64,000 bases of DNA from Platerodrilus igneus (lineage: Eukaryota > Arthropoda > Insecta > Coleoptera > Lycidae), in assembly GCA_036346225.1 (NCBI GenBank), contig JARFIW010000139.1:6200001-6264000 (forward strand), given 5' to 3'. Shown in pieces: positions 43,517 to 54,482 of this stretch (position 1 is its first letter; the number at the start of each line of letters is the position of its first letter). The position numbers were made by a program, and so were the translations under genes. The notes under the pieces are model-generated. The model worked only from the letters and a program-made list of their open reading frames with translations. It did no database searches and was not told the DNA's origin.

Positions 43517-46220
43517 GTTAATCTTCGTTGGTAATTAAACCACTCATAGTTTTTAAAATTATATTTATTTACGTTTGGATCCATGACCTAGGATTGTTGT
43601 CAAAATAATAAAATCTTCAAGTTTGACATTTATGACATAATTTGAAGGCGACTTTGATTTATTGATGTTCGAAATATTTGGTTTGAGAACATTAGGTAAA
43701 AATTTTAAAGTTTAAAGGAATGATTGCCTTCAATTTGTGTTGCGGCCTGGGACCGGCTTTTTAGATAGCCAATACGCTTAACGTGAAATCAGCTGATTAA
43801 TTTTTATTGGTAATTTCAAATAATTCAATAATTTCAGGATTGAAACATTTTTTAACATTTTTCTATTTATACAGTTGAGAGGATGGTTATTAAAGAAGTG
43901 TGTGATTACGTTACCGTAAGGCTTAAGCAACCAGGGGCTGCTAATATGCCTATTATTAGTAATTAGTTGTTGTATGTATAAATAGAAATCATGTATGTAA
44001 GCTGTATTTCATGTTAATATCGCAAGGAAAACCCAGGAAAAACTTGCAATGCTACCTAGATATTGTGGGCATTTGATTTTCATTTATTTCTTTTGTTATT
44101 TCTTTTAGTAATGGAATCCATTGCTTACTGAAAGACACAGATTCGTTTGCTACACAGTTATTTTTATGTAGGATTATATAAGCAGCTTCTTTGATTTTGC
44201 GTTTTTGGTGGTTTAATTCTTTGTGGATAATCTTTGCGTCCTCCCATTTTATTTTATGACTGGAGTCTCATGTATGTTGGCAAATCATGGATTTTTCAAA
44301 TTTTCTATTTTTTATATATGATTTATGTTCTTTTAATTGAACTTCAAATGGTCTGGAACTTTCTCCTATATAAAACTTATTACACTTGCGCGGTATTTTG
44401 TAGATGCAGTTTTTTGAATTTTGTAATGCATTTTTGGGTTTTGTTTTTGTTAATTATGTTCTTAGTGTATTGGTGGTTCTAAATACTGTTTTAATACTGA
44501 ATTTGTTTCCTATTCTTTGGATTTTTTCAGAGAATCCTTTTATGTATGGTATTGAGAGCACTTTTTGGTGCGTATCGTTGTTTTTGTTTTCTTTTCTTTA
44601 TTTCTTTCTCTATTATTCTTTTAGGATACTTGTTTTCTATTAGTGTACATCTGATTAGATCTTTCTTTTTCTTTAAAATTTCTTCGTTTGATGATATTAA
44701 TTTTGCTCTATCATACATGGTTTTGATAATTCCTCGTTTGACATAGTGTGGGTGGTTTGAATCGAAGTTTAAGTATTTGTTTGTGTGCGTTGGTTTTCTG
44801 TATACCGATGTATCGTTTTTGTTAACTGGAATATCTAAAAACGGAAGTTTTCTTGTTGTTTTAATCATATGTGAATTTAATTGTTGGTTCTATTTTGTTA
44901 ATGGACTCTACAAAGTTTTTAATTAGTTCTGTATTATGAGGCCAAATGGCATAGATATCATCTACGTATCTCCACCAGATTAGTGGTTTCAATTCTTGTG
45001 TGAATATTACATCTTTTTCAAATTCCTCCATGAATATATTACTAAAGATTGGCGATTTTGGACTTCCCATTACCATTCCGAAGTTTTGTTTGTAGAATTG
45101 ATCACTTATTTGAAAATATGTGGTATTGACGCATAAACCAAGTAATTCCATAATCGATGAAATACTTAGTTTTGTTCTTTCTTTAAGGTTGTCATCTTTT
45201 TCTAGTTTGTTTTTTATAATATTAAGTGTTTTGTTTATAGGGACATTTGTGAAGAGATTTAGTACATCAAAACTTACCATTGTGTGTGTATTTTCAATTT
45301 TTATGTTTGATAGTTTTTCTTAACAATGTTGGTTGTTTTTTATGAACGAGTCCGTTTTGCCTGCTAATGGATTTATAATTTTTAGGAGAAATTTTGCTAA
45401 ATTATGGCATGGTGAATCTATGGAGCTTACGATAGGTCTTAAAGGAATGTCTTTTTTATGAATTTTTGGTAGACCGTAAAAGTGGGGTGGTTTACTGTAA
45501 TGTGGGACCAGTTTGCTTCTTATTGCTTCTAATTTTTAAATTTAAATAGAGTTTTGGATATTTTATTTTCAATTGAATTTGGTGGGTCTGTTTCTAAACT
45601 GGTGTAACTTTCAGTGTTCAACAATTCGGTGATTTTTGTGTTGTAATCGTTTTTATTTATTATTACTGTTGCATTGCCTTTGTCAGCAGGTAGAATTATA
45701 ATTGAGTTATGGTTTTTTAGATTGCGAATTGCTTCTATTTCGTTACTACTTACATTTGGTTTTATTTTGTGATTCTTTTCTATTACGATTTTGCATCGTA
45801 CTCTAAATTCGTTTGCTTGATCTTCTTCGAGTTGGTTTGCTGTTTTCTCAATACAGCTAATTATTTCAAAGGTTGGTATTGATTTTGGTGTTACTGCAAA
45901 GTTCAAGCCTTTTGATAGAATTAATTTTTCTGTGTCGCTAATAGTTATGTTTGATAAATTTATGACGGTGTTTAGCAAGGTGTTGTTGTTTTTTAACGTT
46001 TTAGTTTGTGTTATTTTTCTCTATGAATAAGTTATTAAATTTCTTTATGTGAATTTCTTTTTGTTTGGAAAATTCTGATTCGTAGTACGTTTTTGCACTA
46101 GTGAGAATTTTATCAAAATCATATTTTGTTACCTTTATTCGTATGAAATTTATAATGCCCTCAATATCTTGTTTTAACTTATAAATAATGTGTCGGTGGT
46201 TTTGTAGTCTTTTCCTCATC
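43517..46220 (-). mobile_element. Penelope-like retroelement, nearly complete
   Basis: Runs on the minus strand from the RT N-terminus (about 46200) through RT and GIY-YIG to a terminal repeat-like 3' region (43517-43900), shared with 1902-2290 and 29283-29608. The 5' side passes directly into an array of PBS-like units rather than a second Penelope terminal repeat, so the 5' end is truncated or fused. Coding frames are broken but all domains are recognisable. Confidence 0.9.
44050..46200 (-). pseudogene. Penelope RT with GIY-YIG endonuclease, frameshifted
   Basis: Polyprotein of a Penelope-like element: reverse transcriptase related to telomerase RT plus a GIY-YIG nuclease. In order: an N-terminal segment (RKRLQNHRHIIYKLKQDIEG); 45978-45529 with NSIIILPADKGNATVIINKN; about 45480 with HFYGLPKIHKKDIPLRPIVS; 45280-44861 with VSFDVLNLFTNVPINKTL (first Asp), QNFGMVMGSPKSPIFSNIFM and WWRYVDDIYAIWP (catalytic YVDD); 44868-44527 with RKLPFLDIPVNKN and SVYRKPTHTNKYL. 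The nuclease at about 44410-44340 reads CIYKIPRKCNKFYIGESSRP with QLKEHKSY. After it, WEDAKIIHKELNHQKRKIKE reaches 44180. At least four shifts. Confidence 0.92.
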
Positions 46221-46224
46221 ACCA

Positions 46225-46480
46225 CCACGTTGGGCACCATAAAATGATGTGTTATTCTTTTTATATTAGACCTTACGATTGGGCATGTCATAAATGCTAT
46301 GATATTTCTGCCCCACAATTTGGGCGTACATAAAATGCTGTGATACTCCAACCCCACGATTGGGTGTACATAAAATGTTGTGATATTTCTATTGGGATCA
46401 ACGAGCCCCTACGATGGGCGTCATAAAATGCTGTGATACTCGTATTATAATCAACGAGCCCCTACGATGCTGTGATATTT
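46225..46480 (-). repeat. PBS-like tandem array, about six units
   Basis: Plus-strand units run AAAATGCTGTGATACTC, a short variable spacer, CCCCACGATTGGGCGT, CAT. Each is 40-55 bases and decayed independently. On the minus strand each reads as an LTR-end-like ATCACAGCATTTTA followed by a primer-site-like TGGCGCCCAACGTGGGG. It abuts the 5' end of the Penelope coding region. Confidence 0.65.
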
Positions 46481-47600
46481 TTATTTGCCCCTTTGATCAA
46501 TCAAGCATCTATGATGTGAAATGTTAAGTTATGGATTTTCTTTGCCTCAACTAGCTGATTCAATAAAAAAATCAATTCTACAATACATAATATAATTATT
46601 AAATATTTACAACTTTTAAAATCTTCCCCTTTTTCAGAAAATTTACGTATACCAGAATTATGAAATTGAAGCTTGCAAAACTAGCCTTTTTGCTTATATT
46701 TAGAGACCTTTGAAACGTTTTAAGATGCCTATTACATTTTCATAAATTGATCAATGAAACTACTGTTTTGTTGACTCTTACAAATACGAAAAATATTGAA
46801 TTAAAACAGTTTTCAGTAATAAATTATATCAATATCACTAACCTGGAATGGTTCCTCTGCATCCCCCAAGAGTTTTCGTGTCCAGTCTGAATATTTAGAG
46901 TCGAATTTGGAGGTCGACATCAAAACCAAAATACTATCCAAATCGTTATTAAAATCCTATTTAAATTTCAGTGTTAGAGCCAGTATTAAGATGCCAGTAA
47001 TAAGTTAATCCAATTTAAGATTCAATTTGAATATCAGTAAATAAAAGATTTTCCATGTCCGTAATTAATAAGACAGTAATAGAACATGTACCGTGTCAGT
47101 ATTTAACAAGAAGTAATCAACCAGAAGTAATTAACAGAAGTAATTGACACGAAGTAATTAACAGGAGCTCTGTTTTAATTATGATAGAAATGTATTTTTA
47201 TTAAGTCGTTGTTTACTTACGTGTATAATAGATCGGCTCACACTTGCACAATTCGTACACTTTTCAAAATGATTTTAATTTACTTTCGTCTCACTGGTTA
47301 CGTAAATAATTTAGCACTTCAGAGTATTATCGTAGCCCAGTTTAAAATGTATACTAAACTCGTCGCTCAATTCTTATCGTATTTAAAGCCGTACCTCTTT
47401 TGTTTTCCATTCGTTCATTCACGTGTTGGGACGACACCTTTTGCCTTTATCTTTGTGTATTCCGGGAATTTCACCAATTGTTTAGTTCAAATATTCGGAG
47501 GAATGCTTGACTTGTCATGTTTTTATTAAACTGGAAGTTGCTTTTATTTATTCCACGACCCCTGTGACTTAAGCTACCCTTAAACTACCCTATAATTATA
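46481..47600. other. Unassigned, possible LTR on minus strand
   Basis: No gene recognised. The plus ORF at 47209-47529 has no motif. On the minus strand, TTTAAATACGATAAG near 47380 followed by GAGCGACGAG resembles the LTR promoters at 33350. 47090-47165 contains short repeats of AGAAGTAATTAACA type. Confidence 0.4.
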
Positions 47601-47601
47601 G

Positions 47602-47637
<36 letters not shown>
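47602..47637. repeat. (AT)n microsatellite
   Basis: AT run preceded by ATAGCAAT and directly followed by the inverted-repeat end at 47638. Confidence 0.92.
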
Positions 47638-47641
<4 letters not shown>

Positions 47642-47802
47642 TTCATATTTTTATTTAATACTAACTTCATTATTTGAAATAAATATTGGACAAATATTGT
47701 AACAATTTTATTTTTTGGTTATTAAATCCGTTCATAAAAGTGCAAGATTTATAAAACACTTTTATTAAAGTAATAAGTAAAATACATTTAACAACTTTGG
47801 TA

Positions 47803-48099
47803 TTACGCTAAAGTTGTATCTATATGTAGCATTCTATGTATAGTCAAATATCTGTGCCTTCGATAACTATTCGCAAGCGCGTTTTGGTTGAAAGCCCCCT
47901 CCTGGAACAGGCCGTTCGTCTGAGCGAACGGGATAACCAGTCGGCCATGCGATATAGTAGAGTCAAGATGTACGAAAAAACGCAGGCCGCCAATTTGCGT
48001 ATAAATTTTTAGCAGTTGAGACACATCTTTAAATAGCGGTTGGTATCCTATGAACGTTATTACTTTGTTTAATTGAGATATTTTATTTAGCGCAAGCAA
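47803..48099 (-). pseudogene. Unrecognised ORF, possible pol fragment
   Basis: Open frame of 98 codons with YTQIGGLRFFVHLDSTISHG and YRRHRYLTIHRMLHI. The region faintly resembles the segment before the integrase of BEL/Pao elements, but too weakly to call. A second frame, 48527-48802 (minus), has no motif. From 48100 to 49330 nothing else is recognised. Confidence 0.2.
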
Positions 48100-49334
48100 A
48101 AAACCACACTAAAATGCAACTTTGAAAACAACTAATCCAACCACTGATGTTAAAACCACTTTGTATTACAACCTGTAAAAAGCAACTTAGATGATGGAAA
48201 AATTGACTAACTTATAGAAGACCATTTTATTACAAAACGTAAAGATGTTATTTGGTAAGGCAGCGGGGTTCAACATATTACAGCAGCTGACGGATGTATG
48301 GTGATTACGTTTGATATTACAACACCTCTTCACAGCTACAAAACGCAGCTTTGGTTCGTTGATAACTTTAAGTAATTTTTCGTGTTTCAAATTAGAAACA
48401 CGCTATTTTGTTTAGTGCATAAAAGCACGAATATTATAAAATTTCAATTATTTGTTGTGCTGGAATTTTCCAGTGTTAAAATTATAATTCACAATTTTTA
48501 ATGGTTTAAGAAACCATACACGTGGTTTATTTTGTACTGTTAGTAACAGCGACAGGTGTTACTGACGTCACTTGTTTGTCTGCAATATACTGCTGACACA
48601 TGTGTTCTAGAAAACATATGCTTCGAACAGCGTTTGCCCAAGTTGAGTAAACAAGAATATTTTGTGATCTGCTTTTTTTATTTGAAATTGAAACTAATAC
48701 AAATAATTTAGAAAAGAAAAAACTTGAGTAACAATGTTTTAAATTGTAACCTTCTTGTACAGATCTGCACGGGTCGGACCTTCTTTTGTGTAACAAGTTC
48801 ACACTAAGCTGTAAAATGTTTGATTATCAACTATTTTGATAAACCTTAATTTAAAACTCATGAACTCATTTAATTATTTATGAAATTTTTTTGCATTGAA
48901 TTTTGTTTTAAAAGAGAATCTTTTGAGTAAATTATTGGTTTAAGATTAAAGTTTTTTATTTTGATCAAATATGGTCAAACCTAACAACAGGAAACTAATA
49001 TCCTTAAGAGTAGAATTTTGATGTCAACTTTATATAGAAAATATTTTTTTTAATATTTCTTTAGGTATGTTTGTGGGACACAAATAGTGTTCCACCCTTC
49101 TATTAAGCTAATTATTGCAATTTCTTACAGGAGCAGCGTCTTATTAAGTTAAGACGGGTTTTTGTCATCGAAGGCGATTTTTTTCTTTGGGTTTCTACGT
49201 CCGCCCCTAGAAATATACCACGCAATTATCATAAATAAGTCAGGACTTGGTGGCGCCTATTTGTTTTGGATTAAGTTCAACTTACAATCAGATTTCGACT
49301 TACTCCCCCATTTCTCATAGCTCTACCCAAGGAA

Positions 49335-49610
49335 TAGACCCCTAGTTATGTCGGAAGACTTCGTTACACTTGCTCATAACGTGAGGCCAGCTATATATAA
49401 GAAAAATTAGTTTCACTGGCTTCCAATAAACGTAGGGCAGGTGTCTCAAAAAACTATATTTGTTTCACTGGCGCCGGCAACGGCTAGGCACTTTAAAAAA
49501 ATACGTTTCACTGGCTCACAACGTGGGGCTGGTGCTCGTAGAGAAGAAAAACGTTTCACTAGCGCCCATGCGTGAGGCTAGCTGAGCCCAGTTAGAAAAA
49601 ACACGTTTCA
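49335..49610 (+). repeat. PBS-like tandem array, about five units, plus orientation
   Basis: Repeating GTTTCACTGGC...CAACGTGGGGCTGGTG with A-rich ends. The clearest unit is GTTTCACTGGCTCACAACGTGGGG near 49504; others have CACTGGCGCCGG and CACTAGCGCCCATGCGTGAGGC. Period about 45-55. Each unit holds a recognisable but mutated TGGCGCCCAACGTGGGGC. Confidence 0.65.
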
Positions 49611-49647
49611 ATATAAATAAACATATTTTTTGATAAGTGTAAAAATT

Positions 49648-49980
49648 TAATAATACAAAACTTTCGTAGTGTTATCATCTCATCTTCAATCTATCTGAAA
49701 ATAAAATAATTCCTTTTGTAAAATAACACCAATACTTACAAAACACGTTGAAATTTGTTACGTCTAGAAAATCAAAAAGAAATTACCAAGAAATTCGATA
49801 TTTGGCTGAAGATTTTGCAATCCAGGAATTATTATTGAGGATACCTAGACAATAAACAGCAAAGTAAGTGTGTCGATTAACTCAAGGAAAAGTGACATAA
49901 ATACCTAGGTGCTAAAGTATTGTCATCTATGAATACTTGTCTTAATCGGTAATTCTGTTGGGCGCCACCAGCTTGCAATT

Positions 49981-50030
<50 letters not shown>

Positions 50031-50044
50031 ATATATATATATAT

Positions 50045-50088
<44 letters not shown>

Positions 50089-50370
50089 AAATTTGGCCAA
50101 CAGAATTCCGATACAGTATTCATGATGAATATTAGCACTAGGTATTTATGCACTTTCCTGAGTTAATCGACACATTATGCTGTTTATTGTCTAGGTATCC
50201 TCAATAATTCCTGGATTGCAAAATCTTCAGCCAAATATCGAATTGGTAATTCGATTCAGACGTAACAAATTTCAACGTGTTTATGTGTATGGTAATTTAC
50301 AAAAGGAATATTTTATTTTCAGATAGATTGAAGATAAGATGATAACACTACGAAAGTTTTGTATTATTAA
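49648..50370. repeat. Large inverted repeat with (AT)n centre
   Basis: The left arm (49648 to about 49987) and right arm (about 50084-50370) are near-perfect reverse complements. GTAGTGTTATCATCTCATCT pairs with AGATAAGATGATAACACTAC (one mismatch), and TTTGGCTGAAGATTTTGCAA is exactly matched. About 100 bases of (AT)n/TATA lie in the middle. The right arm has a ~40-50-base net deletion. The left arm contains CTGTTGGGCGCCACCAG. Confidence 0.92.
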
Positions 50371-50445
50371 AAATCTGTTTTTTTTATATTTGTCCAATAT
50401 TTATTTCAAATAAAGAAGTTAGTATTAAATAAAAATATGAAACGG

Positions 50446-51182
50446 AGAATTTTTAGCAACCTATGAGCTGTAAGAAGTTAAATCCGCCACTGAGACCTTC
50501 ATAAATCTCAAACTTAAACCGAGCTAGTGCATCATCTGTTATTGCTTTAAAATTCATTTACCACTTGATTAAACAAGATCCATTCATAATTAGCACCAAA
50601 TATTTTGGAAATTTAAGAACGCGAGAAGCCCTATCGTTTTGTACCCATCTTGGGTGGTTCCATCGTCTTTATTTTAATTGCTTAACATCTCATTTTTGGG
50701 GACGGATTCAAATAACATCTAATAAAAGAAAAAGAGACTACTTTTCTCCGATGCACCATACGAACAAAAAAAGGTGTGACAATACTGTATTGTTAATTAT
50801 AGATTAAATAGGTATAAGCTACTGGCAATACGTTGTACTTGTCCTGCCTTACAATCGTAAAGTAGAAAATAGTGCAATAAACTTATTACTGCAATATTAT
50901 ACTAATAAAACCACTTTGTGAAGTGGGTGGTCGCGGAGTGCCCTGGACTGGAATGCATGTGCACTGATAGGAAAAAGCCTTAGAGTTTAAAATAATAAAT
51001 TTTGTTAGTCAATAACTTCATACGGGTATTATTGTAAAGTTAATGATTCCATGATGAAAATTTCTGGGAATAAGAAACGAATGGCTTGAATTACGCTTTT
51101 ACAATATGCTTCGCTTAATAGAATTTATATGGGTTTGGTTGAGGTGTTGCACACGCACATAATTAAAAGTGACACATAGGCC
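50446..51182. other. Unassigned stretch
   Basis: A plus-strand ORF at 50565-50807 shows no family motif. CTTTGTGAAGTGGGTGG near 50921 might be near the left end of the piggyBac remnant, but no terminal repeat was found. Confidence 0.4.
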
Positions 51183-53310
51183 TTTAACAGATGCCGAACT
51201 TGAACAATTGGCAAACCAATCAGATTGTTCTGAATATGAATAGTAAGTATTATAGCGATGATTCCATTGCAACCGAAAATTATGATTTTATGAAAGATTA
51301 AAACGCTACCGATTTTGATGATTCACCTACAAATAGTGATGAAAGAGAAATAAGTGTAACTGATCCTATTACTCAGGCACCCTTAGTGACAAAACAAAAC
51401 CACTTCCAGGTTCTAGAAGCTCTATAGAAGGATGAACTGAATCTGAAGAGGATCCTGCAAATTTATCTTTTACTTTGGCAGAATATTTCAAAGTAAATAT
51501 TGCTGTGGGTGCCTCTGCTCGTGAATATTTGAATTGCTTTTTGAGCATAATTTAAATGAAATTGTTATTGCGGAGACTAACAAAAGAGCTAACCTTATGG
51601 TTCAGATTCCGCCAACATCTACTAGTGGCGGAAAAAAAGTAGTGTAACTTAACCAACGAAAAAATTAGGAAATTTCTTGGTGAGTGTGTTGTTTGAATTG
51701 TTTTTGTCGTCGGTAAATAAAGAAGTAAAGATTCATTATATTATCACCCCAGTTTTGGACAAACAATGTCGCGTAATCAATTCACAACAATTTTAAGAAT
51801 TTTAAGATTTGTCAATCATGACACTGCTGATACAAATGGTCGCTTTTACAAAAATTGTTTCATATTAGAAAGAATAATTGAAAATATAAACTCTTTGTAG
51901 TCTCATGGAGAGCATTTAGGCATTGGCAAAGCAATGATATTATGGCGTAGGCGGTTAAGTTTCCGTTAATATACACCCAACAAGTATCATGTATGGCATT
52001 AAACTGTATGAACTGACTACAGAGAGTGAGTCAAACGAGTGGGACAAAAGGACGAGAGTCAGTTAACAACGACCGGCCTCAATTACTGCAACGGAAGAGA
52101 AAACTGAAGCCGCACTAACACAGTCGAGGATTGGGGGGCATAAAAACTAAATCGATGAACTTACAGTTACAACTCGATAGTAAAGTATGAAAATACAAAA
52201 ATAAAGAAACAAAAAATAATTAAGATTTAAGTAACATACAAATAAAAAGAAATATATTTATCTACATATATACATACACATATGTACGACGGCCTTACCT
52301 AATTTAATTACTATAGTACAGCTGATGAGCGAACTCACTATTATTTCGCAGAGATACCGTCAGCTCAGGTATCCATCCTTATAAATCAATAGTATTCAAA
52401 GTATACTCTTATGTAATTATCCTAATAGTTACATAATACTAGCAAGCCAACCATAACGTAAGCTAACAAAACAATCGTTTGATACAAATTGATACCATTC
52501 TACTCTTTACGTAATACAAATAAATAAACCGCAACGTAATCTAGCAAAGCAGTTGTTTTATACAGATTGGTAATTTTCTAATATTCACCTCAAGCATGTT
52601 GCTCAGAATCCAGGAGACTCAACCGACATAACTTGGTAGCAAGACAAATATATTGAAACAAAATGTGAGATTTTGGACCAAGGACAGATGAGCAAGGGCC
52701 AGAGGATCATACGACAGCTGGAACTCACTACACAGACTTAAACATGGGTCACTGGTATATCTAAAATACGAAATCTGGAAACCAGGAGCCGAGCTAAAGA
52801 CATTAAACATTTTCATTAGCAAAGCAATAAAAATATTAGTCACTTACCAGTCACGCATAAAAGTAAAGGAAGTTTTTCTTATACTTGATTGAGGACTGCT
52901 TGTTAAAAATTATTATACATAATTCATTAATATTCCGGACCCTGAAAGCGAATATTGATTAAAATGCGATATTTAGTTAGAAGAATGCAGGGAAGTTCTA
53001 ACATAGGGAAATGAATGTAACATCATAAATATTATGGTTGATGTAGAGAAAAATGCTTTATCGGAGCAAAATGAGTTATATGATACATTTGCCGTGAAGG
53101 ATCTAATAAAAGATTATTTGGAAAAAGTCACAGTTTATCTAGATAACTTTTATATCCGTGTTTCTTTAGCAGAATTCTTGTTGTCTAGAAATACTGGACT
53201 GGTAAGGACTTTGCGGCTAATCAAAAAGGACTAAAAGAATGTTAAATGCAAAACTAAAAAAAGGAAAGAGAATATAAAAACGAAAGGTAAATGGAATGTA
53301 CTCAACTTTA
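51183..53310 (+). pseudogene. piggyBac-type transposase, broken
   Basis: DDE transposase of the piggyBac (PGBD, TTAA-targeting) family. N-terminus: LTDAELEQLANQSD (51183). Middle: FGQTMSRNQFTTILRILRFV and NHDTADTNGRFYKNCF (about 51760-51860), the typical S-R-x-F and L-R-F blocks. Then LGIGKAMILWRRRLSF at about 51920, where the family has a catalytic Asp in IDEAM, here Gly-Lys. After foreign DNA (52030-52985) the C-terminal half resumes with VKDLIKDYLEKVTVYLDNFY and VSLAEFLLSRN (53034-53234), keeping the second catalytic Asp in LDNFY. Many stops; dead copy. Confidence 0.85.
52030..52985. mobile_element. Unidentified insertion in piggyBac gene
   Basis: About 950 bases separating the two transposase halves. 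Includes AATATATTTATCTACATATA-type AT-rich DNA and partly duplicated phrases (CAAATTGATACC/CAGATTGGTAA near 52490 and 52563; ACGTAA-CTAACAAA/ATCTAGCAAAGC). No ORF motif, no TSD found. Nature unknown. Confidence 0.4.
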
Positions 53311-53672
53311 TTCTAGTTTCAAATAATAAGCTTTGTTATACAAACGGTTTTATTTACATTAATGTCATTACTAAAATCAATATCAAGTGAGGAATCGCTT
53401 ACTTTATTTATATACCCTTATGCAGGAAATTGGGTTATTTACCCAGACTACTATTAGTCCCGATATATTACAATATGCCTTCTTATAAATTTAACCTATG
53501 CAGCAGCTTAACGTGCCTCCGTGGCCTAACATCTAAAAACAATTGCCTGTTCGTTCTGGTGCTTAGTCGTAGCCCCACTTAATTGAGTCGCATCATCTAC
53601 CGGCGCACTGACGACTGGTAAACATGCTTAGTTTTCTTGGTTACTGCCGTCGACACAGGCTATCTTACTACC
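53311..53672. other. Unassigned stretch before SINE
   Basis: No feature recognised. It may include the piggyBac 3' end. Confidence 0.4.
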
Positions 53673-53955
53673 GGCGGCTCCGTGGCGTGGTTGGTATGCG
53701 TGTGACTACTATGTCAAAAGTCCCGGGTTCGAACCCCGACACAGTCCGCTTGAAAAATGTTAGGTGAGCATTTTCACAAAAACCCGCCTTTGTTCGGATG
53801 AGAGGTAAAATGGAGGTCCTGTGCGTGTGTCGTCATGCACGTTAAAGATCCCTACCTTACTTGGAACAGCAAGGGTTCGGCAAAATTCAAAATTTTTAGG
53901 TAAAAAACTTGCTTCCTGGCCAATGTAGTAGCTTTTACGTGGACCATTGGAAAAT
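53673..53955 (+). mobile_element. SINE A
   Basis: Head GGCGGCTCCGTGGCG (A-box region) and GGGTTCGAACCCCGA (B box), body GCACGTTAAAGATCCCTACC, end CCAATGTAGTAGC...GGACCATTGG. TSD not evident. Confidence 0.88.
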
Positions 53956-54480
53956 AAAATGTAGTGTCTCACTCGCTATCTCTGCAGCAACATCCGTTAA
54001 CCGTAAAGAATCCCTTACACCTATTTTTCTGGATAATTATACGCCGCTCAAATTTTCCGCCGCACTACTAGATGGTTCCTTAGTAGAGTTCATCATACTT
54101 TCCAATCCGGCATTCTCGTACGACATTTCAACGGGATATTTTATAATCTGATCTTGGCGACGATTCCAAACTAGTTCTTCGTCACAACGTTTACACAGAT
54201 ATACTATGCTGCCTAGAACTTCATCGATCGTTGCTTCTCAAGATTTTTTATTAGGATTTCTATAGTCTCTGCAATATGCCATTTCCCCGAACAAACTCTT
54301 GACCCACACCGGTACTTCTTAAAAGAATAAACCGCGTTCTAGGTTGAAAGTTAAATAACAAACTTGAAAGTGATATGAAGAACGGTGTTAATTATTTCCA
54401 TAGCAAAAAAAACCTATTCAACAAGGCTATAAAACTCACCCTCTCATTAGAAAGATCTTTTATATTTTTTATATGGCCGT
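53956..54480 (-). pseudogene. Unrecognised coding remnant
   Basis: The minus strand reads as protein with few stops: IDEVLGSIVYLCKRCDEELV, then WNRRQDQIIKYPVEMSYENA (about 54230-54100), with a Cys-x-x-Cys pair. No family recognised. It lies just downstream of the Gypsy integrase on the same strand but does not look like an integrase C-terminus. Confidence 0.3.
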
Positions 54481-54482
54481 TT

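Larger units (their letters stand above)
47638..50445. mobile_element. 2.8-kb segment bounded by ~60-bp inverted repeats
   Basis: CCGTTTCATATTTTTATTTA (47638 onward, to ATTGGACAAATAT) is inverted at 50386-50445 (ending AAATAAAAATATGAAACGG). Between them lie unassigned DNA, a PBS-like array (49335-49610) and a large palindrome (49648-50370). No transposase was recognised. A foldback or TIR element, or inverted LTR fragments, are possible. Confidence 0.5.

Noticed and set aside
44234..44746. Hydrophobic plus-strand ORFs that look like membrane proteins
   Set aside because: Antisense of the Penelope RT/GIY-YIG frames; Phe/Leu richness reflects Lys/Asn-rich sequence on the other strand.
49923..50153. 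ORF of repeated Ile-Tyr
   Set aside because: Translation of the (AT)n centre of the palindrome.
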